Shown piece after piece: positions 57,601 through 63,859 of a stretch of DNA of 64,000 bases. How positions within the stretch are numbered: position 1 is the first letter of the stretch; each line of letters begins with the position of its first letter. This DNA is from Eumeta japonica (lineage: Eukaryota; Arthropoda; Insecta; Lepidoptera; Psychidae): contig BGZK01000845.1 of assembly GCA_005406025.1 (NCBI GenBank), positions 202,843 to 266,842 on the forward strand. Direction: 5' to 3'. The notes below the pieces were generated by a model. That model ran no database searches. It was not told the DNA's origin and saw nothing but the letters and a program-made list of their open reading frames with translations. The position numbers and the translations under genes are program-made.

Positions 57601-58908
57601 TTACATTCAATTGAATTAAGAAGTACACTCCCACACTTCAGAAGGCGCCATCAGAATTATATTTTTCTTTAGAAATTGTTTTTCGTATTTATAATTTTGT
57701 CGTCCCTATTATCGGAAACTAACGTATAGAGCGACCGCTCCTATCGCTTTACTCTAGAACCGGCGTGTCGCTGATCAAGAAATAGCGTCACAAATTAGAA
57801 AAATAAGATAAAAATGCTTTATTAATAAGTTAACAATGAATAATATTGTGTAACAATGTGAAAATACGTTTTCGTAAAAATACGTATAATCTCTCTAAGA
57901 CTCACCTGGAAAATTTTCTATTCTTGACTGATGTGGGTTCAGCATAGGCAAGAAATTAAAACTAGACGCATTGCTATTGTCCGGCACACAATAACTGATG
58001 GTTGTGTTGCACCTGATCGGCTGATAGTGTTGATTCATGGGACAGCACTTGCGAATGCAGTATGCACCGAAAGCGGCGCAGTCGGTGGTGCAGCCGCGCA
58101 CGACCAGCCGATCCGCGCCGGCCTCGCGGTCCGCGCACCACGCGCCCGCCCCCAGCACGCCCTCGTGCTGCCCCTGCGTACTCCTCACCGACAGATCGCT
58201 GCTGCTCAAGCGCAGGTCGTACGAGTCCTCCCTGAACTCGACGCCGTACAGTCCGCTCTCGCATCGCATGTCGTACTCGGTTTCGTAGATATCGACGCCT
58301 CCCAGTCTGGAGATCAGCCATTCGTCGGCTTTCGTGACGCCGTCGTCTCTGCAGACGTGAATTGTGACGTCATAGCTCTGGCCCGCCGGACAGCACTTCC
58401 GCACGACGCCAATCGCCGGCCTGTGGTACACGATTTCCGTCGTCGTGCTCGAATTTTTGCCGGGACAACCTAACATTACCAGTCTCGAGTCTTCCGTTTG
58501 AGGCACGTCATCGACGATTTCCGATACTAATCTGTCGGAACAAACGTCTGTCGAAACATCGTACTCGTACTCTCTTTCCATTTCTAATAGTTCCGACGAA
58601 TTGCAAGCTACGGGAAATCCGTCTATCGTATGATACTTTTGGCCGACTACCAGGGGCGCATGGACGACTTTGTATTTGTTTCGGGCCTCTTCCTGACTCA
58701 TGCAGTCGTAAATCGCTGCACCGGGTCGAGGATATAGCTTTAGGAGACTTTCACCAGCGGGACAACATTTACGAAAGGACGAGACTCCGGCGACGGTGCT
58801 CCGGTCGTAGGACGAGTCCGCCCGCGCGGCGGCCGCGAGCGCCGCCAGCAGCAACGCACAGCGCGCGCCCGACCACCGGGGACCGCATCGGCAGCCGCTC
58901 AGAGCCAT
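9520..58908 (-). CDS. mthl: Methuselah-like G-protein-coupled receptor, 740 aa in eight exons (whole gene span)
   Basis: Joined exons: 58908-57906, 46135-45903, 36989-36806, 35694-35616, 14365-14181, 13710-13518, 10982-10792, 9674-9520. They give 2223 nt with GT/AG at every junction and consistent phases (1,0,1,2,1,2,1). Residues 1-30 form a signal peptide. Residues 31 to about 403 form a Cys-rich ectodomain with three KCCP motifs (47-50, 171-174, 287-290), like the CCP motifs of Methuselah ectodomains. Seven membrane segments lie near 404-427, 437-460, 472-497, 519-542, 572-593, 627-648 and 655-680. Cys470 and Cys557 fit the TM3/ECL2 disulfide of family B receptors, and NVMCFDIW in TM3 is typical of Mth receptors. 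Methuselah proteins are insect plasma-membrane peptide receptors tied to ageing, stress, and (mthl1/Mist) Fog signalling. The long ectodomain suggests mthl1, but orthology is inferred. Confidence 0.9.
9675..10791 (-). other. Receptor intron 7 (1.1 kb)
   Basis: AT-rich non-coding DNA between exons 7 and 8. Apart from the splice sites I see no repeat core or gene in it. Confidence 0.8.
10792..10982 (-). CDS. mthl: Methuselah-like receptor, exon 7: TM6-TM7
   Basis: Residues 627-689, with shared codons at both ends. The acceptor is GTTTCAG and the donor CTGG|GTGAGT. TM6 is LWVVMGAGWVWEVVSTF, and TM7 contains DLINCLQGLFIFIILVLKP, which matches the N-QG-FIF pattern of family B and Methuselah TM7. 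A basic KKRLG stretch follows at the membrane exit. Confidence 0.93.
10983..13517 (-). other. Receptor intron 6 (2.5 kb)
   Basis: AT-rich DNA with no coding signal. It contains the perfect 20-bp-arm hairpin at 13327-13370. Confidence 0.8.
13327..13370. repeat. Perfect inverted repeat, 20-bp arms, 4-nt loop
   Basis: TTTCTTTTCCTCATCAGTAA at 13327-13346 pairs without mismatch with 13351-13370 around TTTA. About 40 nt upstream a related AGTAATTTATTAC motif occurs. Confidence 0.9.
13518..13710 (-). CDS. mthl: Methuselah-like receptor, exon 6: TM5 and third intracellular loop
   Basis: Residues 562-625 plus two bases of Lys626. The acceptor is TGTTTCAG and the donor AGAA|GTGAGC. It encodes HYIFFVIPMGVVTCTNLVLW (TM5) and a basic third intracellular loop ending KSRFRVDHQK, the expected G-protein contact region. 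Confidence 0.92.
13711..14180 (-). other. Receptor intron 5 (470 bp)
   Basis: The shortest intron of the gene. It has plain AT-rich sequence, with nothing else recognised. Confidence 0.85.
14181..14365 (-). CDS. mthl: Methuselah-like receptor, exon 5: second intracellular loop, TM4, ECL2
   Basis: Residues 501-561, with shared codons at both ends. The acceptor is AACGCAG and the donor TCGC|GTAAGT. It encodes the basic loop PMRKASTELRRFLWYS, TM4, and the extracellular QYCWFGS holding Cys557. It is separated from exon 4 by the largest intron (21.2 kb). Confidence 0.92.
15325..15495. repeat. Dispersed repeat, copy 2 (first copy at 6190-6430)
   Basis: Same orientation as copy 1. It shares the GTGAATATTTTTGGAAAT start, AGCATAAATTGTGT, and the TTGAGTTATTACCGAAAGAC end. 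About 60 nt are missing from its middle relative to copy 1. Confidence 0.75.
16279..16640 (-). repeat. Array-bearing repeat: GC-rich core plus degenerate GATTCC/GGTCTC array
   Basis: Starts with the core TAGCTTCCGCCCGCGCCTCC (16280-16299), followed after about 70 nt by a 270-nt run of variants of GATTCC, GGTCTC and GATCTCG. Orientation is given so that the core is the element's right end. Apparent open frames rich in Asp, Asn, Pro and Phe here come from the array. Confidence 0.7.
17240..17766 (+). repeat. Array-bearing repeat, opposite orientation, with two upstream sub-copies
   Basis: Two related segments containing ATCCCA..GG.AACCGTAC and CCGGG.T.AAAAGTA lie at about 17284-17345 and 17410-17471. 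A degenerate array then runs 17555-17700, and the core CGCGGGCGATGCC..GAAAGCTAG closes the element at 17731-17764. This is the most complete copy in the window. Confidence 0.65.
19105..20406 (+). mobile_element. Mariner transposon relic, near full length (about 1.3 kb)
   Basis: The left end begins TTAGGTCCTGG, a typical mariner terminal-repeat start, and the right end has the weakly matching inverse CGACCTTA at 20399. The ATG at 19274 opens MSESDVEIRSILKFYY, then a decayed helix-turn-helix region (SDNFDVKDK..SGRP, DIAEELGIDY). Later blocks include RDEKWITYEKNVRK (first catalytic Asp region), WWDWKSIIHYELLPSGKTINSDLY, a degraded HPPYSPDF region and SLPTKWQHVVEQKG near the end. Many frameshifts and stops are present, so it is inactive. 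Confidence 0.85.
19274..20270 (+). pseudogene. Mariner transposase pseudogene
   Basis: The product would be a DDE-superfamily (D,D34D-type) cut-and-paste transposase. The frame breaks within 40 codons. The region that should read HHDNARPHT around the second Asp is destroyed, and stops occur throughout. The same family is found at 62750-63337. Confidence 0.85.
22690..22750 (+). repeat. Short degenerate GGTCGCGATCTCGATC array
   Basis: About 60 nt of the same motif type as the arrays at 16.4, 17.6, 37.5 and 60.0 kb, with no recognisable core beside it. Probably a decayed copy. Confidence 0.45.
24744..24772. repeat. (TA)n microsatellite
   Basis: About 14 TA units, lying just left of a GC-rich repeat-like block. 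Confidence 0.9.
24798..25054. mobile_element. GC-rich transposon-like block, class unknown
   Basis: Starts GAGAGGCCTAACCCATAGCG and ends near AGACGGGCTTGGCGTCAGG. Its composition contrasts sharply with the AT-rich intron around it and it lies next to a (TA)n run. It resembles the 5' region of a retroelement in style, but I see no open frame or terminal repeats that would fix the class. Confidence 0.4.
25505..25625. repeat. Retroelement-tail-like segment
   Basis: AAATCGGTTCACCCGTTTCA, a CA run, and CTCTTTTTGCATCGGAGGTT follow in order. My recollection is that this order is common in lepidopteran interspersed repeats. No coding function. Confidence 0.4.
26985..27060 (-). pseudogene. Non-LTR reverse-transcriptase fragment
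   Basis: The minus strand reads GFTVFLDFEKAYD followed by a stop. This is the RT motif A with its catalytic Asp, in the spelling used by Jockey-like non-LTR elements. The neighbouring motifs, including YADD/FADD, were not found in the flanking 1 kb, so only a fragment remains. Confidence 0.45.
30366..30470 (-). mobile_element. tRNA-derived SINE, family A copy 1
   Basis: On the minus strand, box A (TGGTGGCCGAGTAGTCA, 30437-30453) is followed by box B (GAGTTCGAGTCC, 30397-30408) at tRNA-like spacing. The acceptor stem does not pair, so it is not a tRNA gene. The tail CGAATTGATTAATGAGTTTT matches the copy at 63606-63707. Confidence 0.65.
32573..32645 (+). repeat. Three-copy short tandem repeat
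   Basis: ATCAATGATTGCTCAATA and close variants occur three times at about 26-nt spacing. No function is evident. Confidence 0.75.
35616..35694 (-). CDS. mthl: Methuselah-like receptor, exon 4: TM3 (79 nt)
   Basis: Residues 474-499 plus two bases of Gly500. The acceptor is TTTGCACAG and the donor TTCGG|GTGAGT. It encodes FGFVAAFAWLNVMCFDIW, the most recognisable segment of Methuselah receptors. The exon is short but confirmed by phase on both sides. Confidence 0.93.
35695..36805 (-). other. Receptor intron 3 (1.1 kb)
   Basis: Between TM2 and TM3 exons. The part next to exon 4 is GC-rich; the remainder is AT-rich with no coding signal. The 130-codon frame at 35788-36180 on the plus strand is not protein-like. 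Confidence 0.8.
36806..36989 (-). CDS. mthl: Methuselah-like receptor, exon 3: TM1-TM2
   Basis: Residues 413-473 plus the first base of Gly474. The acceptor is ATACAG and the donor CTAG|GTAAAT. It encodes the rest of TM1, the short first loop (ALPELQNLHGKTLI, close to the Mth consensus with LRNLHGK), TM2, and Cys470 of the conserved extracellular disulfide. Confidence 0.92.
37380..37660 (-). repeat. Array-bearing repeat copy
   Basis: The core ACTAGCTTTCTGCCCGCGGC (37381-37400), continuing TTCGCCC, is followed by a degenerate array (37440-37610) of GATTCT, AATCCC, GATTACG and GATCATGGTCC variants. The 120-codon open frame over it (37421-37783) shows Asp/Asn/Pro/Leu periodicity from the array and is not taken as a gene. 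Confidence 0.75.
38500..38570 (-). mobile_element. Possible SINE remnant with a box B
   Basis: The minus strand has GAGTTCGAATCCTGCC, a good Pol III box B. No convincing box A was found at the right distance, so this is tentative. Confidence 0.3.
38848..38928. repeat. Two adjacent hairpins: one perfect (17-bp arms), one near-perfect
   Basis: GAACAACTCGTAGGGCT (38848-38864) pairs perfectly with 38867-38883 around TC. Four nt later 38887-38906 pairs with 38909-38928, also around TC, with one 3-nt internal mismatch. Both have 2-nt loops, so these are DNA palindromes rather than microRNA precursors. Confidence 0.9.
41101..41137. repeat. Perfect inverted repeat, 15-bp arms
   Basis: TATAGAATACCCAAC pairs exactly with GTTGGGTATTCTATA around a 7-nt loop. 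Confidence 0.9.
42840..42935 (-). mobile_element. Possible tRNA-derived SINE, second family
   Basis: The minus strand reads GGTGGGCGTGGTGGTAAG, then about 40 nt later GCGTTCGATTCGCGG. This is the spacing and wording of Pol III boxes A and B. The tail differs from the 30.4/63.6 kb family. Confidence 0.4.
43398..43440. repeat. Perfect inverted repeat, 16-bp arms
   Basis: ACTTAGTAAGTATGTA (43398-43413) pairs with 43425-43440 around an 11-nt loop. Confidence 0.9.
43740..44720. repeat. Long AT-rich degenerate repeat block
   Basis: Related phrases recur at roughly 130-170 nt: AAACAAACCAACCGATTTTG (44208), ACAAATCAACCTATTTTACA (44345) and AATAGATCGACCTGTTTAAA (44510). Each is preceded by a T-rich AAAACxCTTTT segment. 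This suggests an old tandemly arranged or internally duplicated element. No frame is coding. Confidence 0.4.
45745..45850 (+). repeat. Array-bearing repeat remnant beside receptor exon 2
   Basis: GGGATTGAGATTGGGATTCG (array-like) is followed by the core TCCACACGGGCGAAGCCGGG (45813-45832). It lies 53-158 nt from the exon 2 donor, inside intron 2. Confidence 0.6.
45903..46135 (-). CDS. mthl: Methuselah-like receptor, exon 2: ectodomain stalk
   Basis: Residues 335-412. The acceptor TTCGCAG is followed by AAACCC, and the phase-1 join restores Glu335. The exon carries four cysteines (346, 378, 387, 398), including the YCLETF and LCF motifs found just before TM1 in Methuselah receptors. It ends at ATA|GTGAGT at the start of TM1. 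The core of a dispersed repeat lies within 60-90 nt of the donor, inside intron 2. Confidence 0.9.
49375..49472 (+). other. GC-rich stretch with protein-like reading and a possible donor
   Basis: One plus-strand frame reads GALAPLEHFKLSAADVAVAL and runs on through RSKSHGAKAR, next to AAG|GTAAGC, a good donor. No convincing acceptor or start lies upstream. It could be a lone exon, a retro-copied fragment or a conserved non-coding element. Confidence 0.25.
51590..51950 (+). repeat. Interspersed repeat ending in the GC-rich core
   Basis: GGTTGTCTCTGGAATTACGG with GAAAGCTGTACTATCCCTAA, then TCCACTCGGGCGAAGTCGCA (51917-51936). It is the same kind of terminus as the array-bearing repeats but has no array. 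The wording is typical of lepidopteran interspersed repeats. Confidence 0.55.
54537..54619. repeat. Hairpin followed by a (TA)n microsatellite
   Basis: AAAGCATGTA (54537-54546) pairs with TACATGCTTT (54560-54569), and a TA run of about 20 units follows at 54577-54619. Same layout as at 2245-2319. Confidence 0.85.
54943..54979. repeat. Perfect inverted repeat, 12-bp arms
   Basis: TTATAGCGTATT (54943-54954) pairs with AATACGCTATAA (54968-54979). Confidence 0.85.
56100..56345. other. GC-richer block open on both strands, origin unknown
   Basis: A 67-codon plus frame (56151) and a 71-codon minus frame (56108-56323) overlap. The sequence stands out from AT-rich surroundings and has some protein-like composition (plus: GLWWTGRILKVNDARG). 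I recognise no domain. Most likely a fragment of a mobile element. Confidence 0.3.
57906..58908 (-). CDS. mthl: Methuselah-like receptor, exon 1: signal peptide and triple-CCP ectodomain
   Basis: Encodes residues 1-334 and the first base of Glu335. The ATG at 58908 is the first in its frame and opens a signal peptide with the core ALLLAALAAAARA. Three repeats start with (F/V/I)RKCCP, each in a segment of roughly 100-120 residues. Several Asn-X-Ser/Thr sites are present (e.g. 103, 152, 301, 313). The donor is CCAG|GTGAGT. The first half is strongly GC-rich. The long frame on the opposite strand (57931-58473) is a shadow of this exon. Confidence 0.92.
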
Positions 58909-59240
58909 ACTCGACCGGCGAGTTCACAGCACGCGACTGACCGCGAGTGCGGCGGACATCGTTTAAGTGGAGATGAGTGTGCGAGCGGCGGATGTCGGCG
59001 CGCTTAAGCGCGGGTGCGCGGGGTGACTGCGCGCGGCGGCTCCGCGCGGACCCGCTCGGCGTCCCGGCCCCCGCGTTCTCCCTCTTCTGCAATTTTTTTG
59101 TCCTCCTGCTCCCCGCACTCGCACAAGTACGAACGCGACTGGCGTTCGACAGCGACTCGGACCCAGCTTTGTTCTGACTTCTATTGTTCACGCTTGCCGA
59201 AGGTCACTTTTCTATATCGATCCTATCGATAGATAATTAC
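58909..59240 (-). promoter_or_regulatory. mthl: Probable promoter and 5' UTR of the receptor gene, with a DRE-like site
   Basis: CpG- and GC-rich DNA directly upstream of the exon 1 ATG, ending at about 59170. The perfect palindrome TATCGATA lies at 59224-59231, with a second near copy (TATATCGATC) at about 59214. TATCGATA is the DREF-binding element of many Drosophila core promoters; its use here is inferred. No TATA box is obvious. Confidence 0.45.
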
Positions 59241-59846
59241 ACAATCACAAAAACAATCAGAACTAAATTAAAAACCTAGAAATTTAATATTTTACATTTA
59301 CACTAAATAATCGAATTTAATGTATAAAGACGCGAGTGAACATCTCGCATGCTGTCTGTATGACTGAGGAAAAATGAACTACTTCATCGCTCGATATCAA
59401 GCGATTCGCGCGATAGGCGATCGATAAGTGAGATTACGATTCTTAGGAATAATGAACAGTCACAACCACAAAAATACAACTGCAACAATTTGTTTTTGTT
59501 TACGCGCCCTCAACTAAGTACCTACCTAGTAGGTAAATTACGCGACTTGCTATTATAAAAGTTTTGCAATTTTAATTCATCGTATTTAGCTGCAGATTAA
59601 ATAAATTTACAATTAAGCAGGTAATAAAATGTACTACCTACATAAATACTACTATTTATATCTACATATTATCGTAATATTCTCACTAATATATCTAGTT
59701 AAAATAATATATCTAGTTAAGTTAATATTTAATACGTTGACTCAACGATTGGTTTCCCTTCATTCGCCCGCAACTTAGTCGTACAGACAATAATTATTAT
59801 CCTGTTCCCATTTCCACTTTTATTTCTTCGTTATAGGTACCACAGT

Positions 59847-60090
59847 TTTTGCCCGCGTTTTCGCCCGTGGAAACAAAATTAAATAGTTAATTAATTTTTT
59901 AAATCGACTGCATTTTAATGTAGTTTCCGGTCATGTTGGAAACAGTAATCCTGATCCCGCTCCCACTTTCGATTTCATTTTCGACTTTTGACTACTTTTC
60001 CGGTGCAGCTTTTGATTCTGACCCCAATCTCGTTTTCCATCCTGAACCCAATCTCTTTCACATTAGAATCTCAATCCTACTGTCGATTCC
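59847..60090 (-). repeat. Array-bearing repeat copy
   Basis: The core TTGCCCGCGTTTTCGCCCGT (59851-59870) is followed by a degenerate array (59940-60090) of AATCCTGATCCCGCTCCC, TTCGATTTC and GACCCCAATCTC variants. Confidence 0.7.
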
Positions 60091-60710
60091 AATACATATT
60101 ACATGAGAATATTCTTATGTGAAATGTAAGTGTCGACTAATGTTTTTCTTTTCACCTAAAAAACGTTATTACACGTTTACATTTTAAATATAAAATCAAG
60201 TTTACTTTATAGAAACAGTCACAACTGTTTTTATAAAATACCAATAGGTATAATATGTTTGTTTATATCATATCGATGAAACTCATTCGATTTTCTTCTT
60301 CGATTTGATTTACAAATACGGTTATATCGTACTGGAAACATTTTTTATTACACTCAAATCACGGTAAATAAATATAGCATTCAGTAATAGTATAGCTTTC
60401 AATGAGTGAAAAAAGAAATCATCATATTCCTTTCAATTTTTTTGGAAATTTATTGATAGAATCATGTCAAATAATCACAAAATTAGTAGTTGTAGTGGAT
60501 ATTAAAATTATAATTTTTTTTTTTATTTTAGCATTATTTTATATTTTATTGATGGATCGAATCTTTAAGTACACACATTTTTCTTAAAAGCTTTCTGTCT
60601 GTTGGTGTGTAATCAAATCTTGCAAATTAAATTTGACCACTTCCCGGTGTTCGTTTGAGCTGAAATCTTGCAAACACACGTAAATTGAAAAACAATGCGA
60701 TATAATGATG

Positions 60711-61090
60711 TCATAGATCTGGTCTGATAATGGACCCGGAAAAACAAAACGACGCAACTACCGTTGAGTTTGGACTCGTTTGATTTATCATGACAAATAC
60801 TCTGGCCTTAGATGATATCCAGGGTCTGATGATCAAGCCGGAAGGTGGCCGCAGAAGCTCTGTAACGAAACGACGCAACTCCATCGAGTTGGGGCTCGTT
60901 TTGTTTGTCGTGACAAATACTCCGGTCTTTGATGACGTACAAGGTTCTAATGATACAGCCAAAAGATCTACGTAAAAACCTTGTAATGAAATAACGCAAC
61001 ACAATCGAGTTCGGTTACGTTTGCTTTGACAAGTGCTCTGGTCCTAAATGACATTCCGAAGGCGGCCATGGTCAGAGATGCTATGTAATG
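60711..61090. repeat. 121-bp tandem repeat, about three copies
   Basis: The phrase AAACGACGCAACT or a variant recurs at 60747, 60868 and 60989, exactly 121 nt apart. Each is followed by GAGTT, CTCGTTT, TGACAAATACTC and GATGA phrases. A partial copy precedes the first, and the third is cut near 61090. Confidence 0.85.
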
Positions 61091-61245
61091 GGACAACACT
61101 TGTCTATCGAAATTGTGCCCGTTCATTTTGCAAGCATCCCGCATTTGTGAGTGAAATTCTGGCATTTCAAAGTAATGCTTATTTTACGCCAGCACTTCGT
61201 ACGTTTACGCTTTAAGCGTTGTGAGCTCAATCGTTAGGGTAGACT

Positions 61246-62226
61246 AGGTACGGTTGAAACAAAACAAATATCTCGCGAATGATTACGAGCAGAGTGAGGG
61301 GTGCAAGGCGAGAACGAAGCGGACGACACGACAGGTCCGAATACGTATCTCAATGTTACGACGTTCGCCGCGCAGTGTTGTTGTGCACAGGAGATCGCAT
61401 TGTATTTTGGTACCCAAAAGTAAGTATTTTTCTTCTGAGACTTGTGATATTATCGTGTATTATATTTAAATCAAAGTAATGAGTATGTGTTGGTGATTTT
61501 CATGAAGGTTGTAGAATATGGGATAATAACTATAGTTTTAATGTGCTATTTATTAGTACGACCATTTTTATAAACTGTCTTTTACTAAAGGTGGAGTTGG
61601 GGACGGTTGTAACAGTAAATATTTTATTTCTTCTTGTTTTCTATATGCCGAGAGTTCGCGAAAGACTTCCAGAGGGCAGAGTGACTTGTCGAGGTATGAA
61701 CATGCACGTGAGGAAGTTGAAACTGGAGATTCACTATGAAAAGCAGCGGACAGGCACGGAATTAACCACTGCTCTTTCCTGAGATATTTAGGAAAGCGAC
61801 ATGTATCGAGTCATTATATTCAGAGAGTAAACCCGGAAAAGTGTATTCAGGTTGTAAACAGTGGGCTAACGAAAACTGCACAGAAGGTGATCTAGCTATG
61901 TTTTCCACAATTGCGAGTCAGATTGATCCCTAAGCTACATTTTCATTTGATTGAAGTAATGTCTCTTTTTAGTTTATTCTTAAAATTATTTTCGTTTAGT
62001 TTGCCTTGTTTTAAAGAATACTGTTGATCTTTATTATTTTTGTTAATTTCGTTAATTGTTTATTACTCGTCAAAATCTGATTGGAAATATCATTATGAGT
62101 ATTAAAAACGTGAAAAGTTATTAATGTTGTCACACGGTGCCATAATTACATTTGTAATTAGAATAGTAAATGAAACATGTCAAAATATCATATTTTGTAT
62201 TATTTGTTTGCGTTTCAACTGATCCC
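61246..62226 (+). mobile_element. Pogo-like DNA transposon relic with partial inverted ends
   Basis: The left end GGTACGGTTGAAACAAAACA (61248-61267) matches the inverse of the right end, 62201-62226 (inverse reads GGGATCAGTTGAAACGCAAA). Between them is a decayed transposase start, MPRVRER (61645). After a frameshift comes YEHAREEVETGDSL, a stop, then KAADRHGINHCSFLRYLGKR (61695 on), which is the psq-type helix-turn-helix of pogo/Tigger transposases. The DDE domain is missing, so the element is internally deleted and dead. Confidence 0.65.
61645..61900 (+). pseudogene. Pogo-like transposase N-terminal fragment
   Basis: The N-terminal DNA-binding helix-turn-helix is recognisable across one frameshift (between 61690 and 61695) and one stop (TGA at 61737). 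Nothing after about 61900 aligns with a DDE catalytic core. Confidence 0.6.
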
Positions 62227-62749
62227 AATCGCTGTTCCAACCGCCCCTGGCATGAGGACGATTCAAACAAATCGGATTTTTTTTTCAATTTTTTATACAT
62301 CTAAAATAGCAGCCCAGGAACTAAAAATGGTATAACCCTTTCGTAGCGTGAGTTATGAGTTATGGGTCTCAGAAATTCCGAAACCTTATTACTTTTTTCC
62401 GCATTTTTTTAAACATCCATTTTTTAAAAATATTAAATTTTCAAACCAATTAATAATATATTAATCAATAATTATCCATAATAAATGACCAATAATTTAA
62501 GTGTTTTTTTTTTTTTTGTGAAACAGGACTCACAGGAACTCCGATTCTCATGAAATCGGAGACGGGAATAGATCTTAATTTTATATACGGCCTTAATAAC
62601 GACTTTCCAGTGAAGGTTGAGGCGTATTTGCCATCTTTTTTAGGGTTTCATTCCTACCGGAAAAGTCCAAACAAATCCTGTTAATTGTTATAATTACTAG
62701 TCCATTTTTCAGAAAGATGAAATTTAAAAATAAAAGTGAAACAAAAAGT

Positions 62750-63337
62750 AAAAAGGTGTCACGCCATTTTTCTATTATTTTTCTGTCTACCAAAATAAGT
62801 GAATCTAACGTAGAAATTCGATACATTTTGAAGGTTCATTAAGAAAAAGGAAAAAATGCGACACGGGCCGCAAAAAACATTCGTGACGTTTATGAGCCTA
62901 ATGTAGTGTCGGTAAGAGTAGCACAAAACTGTTTCAAGCATTTTCAGTTCATTAATTTTGATGTCAAAGATGAACCTCGCTCTGGTCGACCTGTTACAGA
63001 TAAAATCGAAGCCATTTTCGGAAAAGTATATCAAGATCGGTATATAAGTTCTTACAACATAGCTGAAGAACTAGAGATTGACCACAAAATAGGTTTAATC
63101 CATTTGAAAAAAGCTGGATATACAAAAAAGCTTTATAATCGGGTCCCACAGAGCTCACTGAAAGAAATCTAATGAATAATCTACTTACTCATTTGCGATT
63201 CTCAATTAATGAAACGTAATGAAACCGAACAGATTTAACAAATTAGTCCCTGGTGATGAAAAATAAATTACCCACGACAAGAACGTGCGAAAAAGATCAT
63301 GGCCAAAAGGCTAGCAAGGTCCACAGACTATCATGAT
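62750..63337 (+). mobile_element. Mariner relic, 3'-truncated
   Basis: Same family as the 19.1 kb copy. The start codon is changed to ATA (62795). Readable blocks include VSVRVAQNCFKHFQ, FDVKDEPRSGRPVTDK and SSYNIAEELEIDHK (paired helix-turn-helix region), then GYTKKL and a damaged GDEK..ITHDKNVRKRSW. Similarity stops at about 63337, so the rest of the transposase and the right terminal repeat are gone. Confidence 0.85.
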
Positions 63338-63599
63338 GTAAAAAAAAGTAGTTTTCCCCAACCCAATATTTTACACGTCAAGTGCTAAAGACTGACGCTT
63401 TATTTGAATGTACTGACGCATTTTTCCTCATACTAGAAGTATGTGCTTCCTAGGTAATAAAATAGTGTCGCTCACAGGTAAAACAAAATAGGGCAGTAAA
63501 AGTTCATTATTAAAACGATAAATAATTCAGTACCTGGGAATAAATGTGCTTCGTTAAAAAATTGTGTTGCCAAGACACGGCAAATGGTTAAATTTGATT

Positions 63600-63712
63600 T
63601 GAGTGAAAAACTCATTAGTGAAATCGCCCGTCGTCGCTAGGATTCGAACCCGATGTATACTGTATGAGCCGAAAGGCAATGTTTTAACCACTCAGCTGCC
63701 ACCGCTTTTCCC
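63600..63712 (-). mobile_element. tRNA-derived SINE, family A copy 2
   Basis: On the minus strand, box A TGGCAGCTGAGTGGTTA (about 63685-63701) and box B GGGTTCGAATCC (63640-63651) are both near consensus. The predicted acceptor arms do not pair. The tail, up to AATGAGTTTTT at 63606, matches the copy at 30366. Confidence 0.7.
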
Positions 63713-63741
63713 TAGGAGAAAATTATTTGTACCAAATATAG

Positions 63742-63859
<118 letters not shown>

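Larger units (their letters stand above)
46136..57905 (-). other. Receptor intron 1 (11.8 kb)
   Basis: Between the ectodomain exons. AT-rich, with a repeat core at 51913, a hairpin plus (TA)n at 54537, a hairpin at 54943, a GC-rich stretch with protein-like reading at 49375-49470, a GC-rich block at 56100-56345, and CpG-richer unique zones near 48.35-48.6, 52.2-52.65 and 53.28-53.56 kb. No gene is supported. Confidence 0.75.
59241..61240. other. Upstream intergenic DNA
   Basis: AT-rich. It contains an array-bearing repeat (59847-60090) and a 121-bp tandem repeat (60711-61090). No coding gene is supported. Confidence 0.65.

Noticed and set aside
57931..58473. Long plus-strand open frame (180 codons) opposite receptor exon 1
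   Set aside because: It is the antisense shadow of a GC-rich coding exon; the minus frame has signal peptide, repeated CCP motifs and matching splice phase.
63635..63707. tRNA gene
   Set aside because: Boxes A and B are good but the acceptor stem cannot pair, and a second copy with the same non-tRNA tail exists at 30.4 kb, so it is a SINE.
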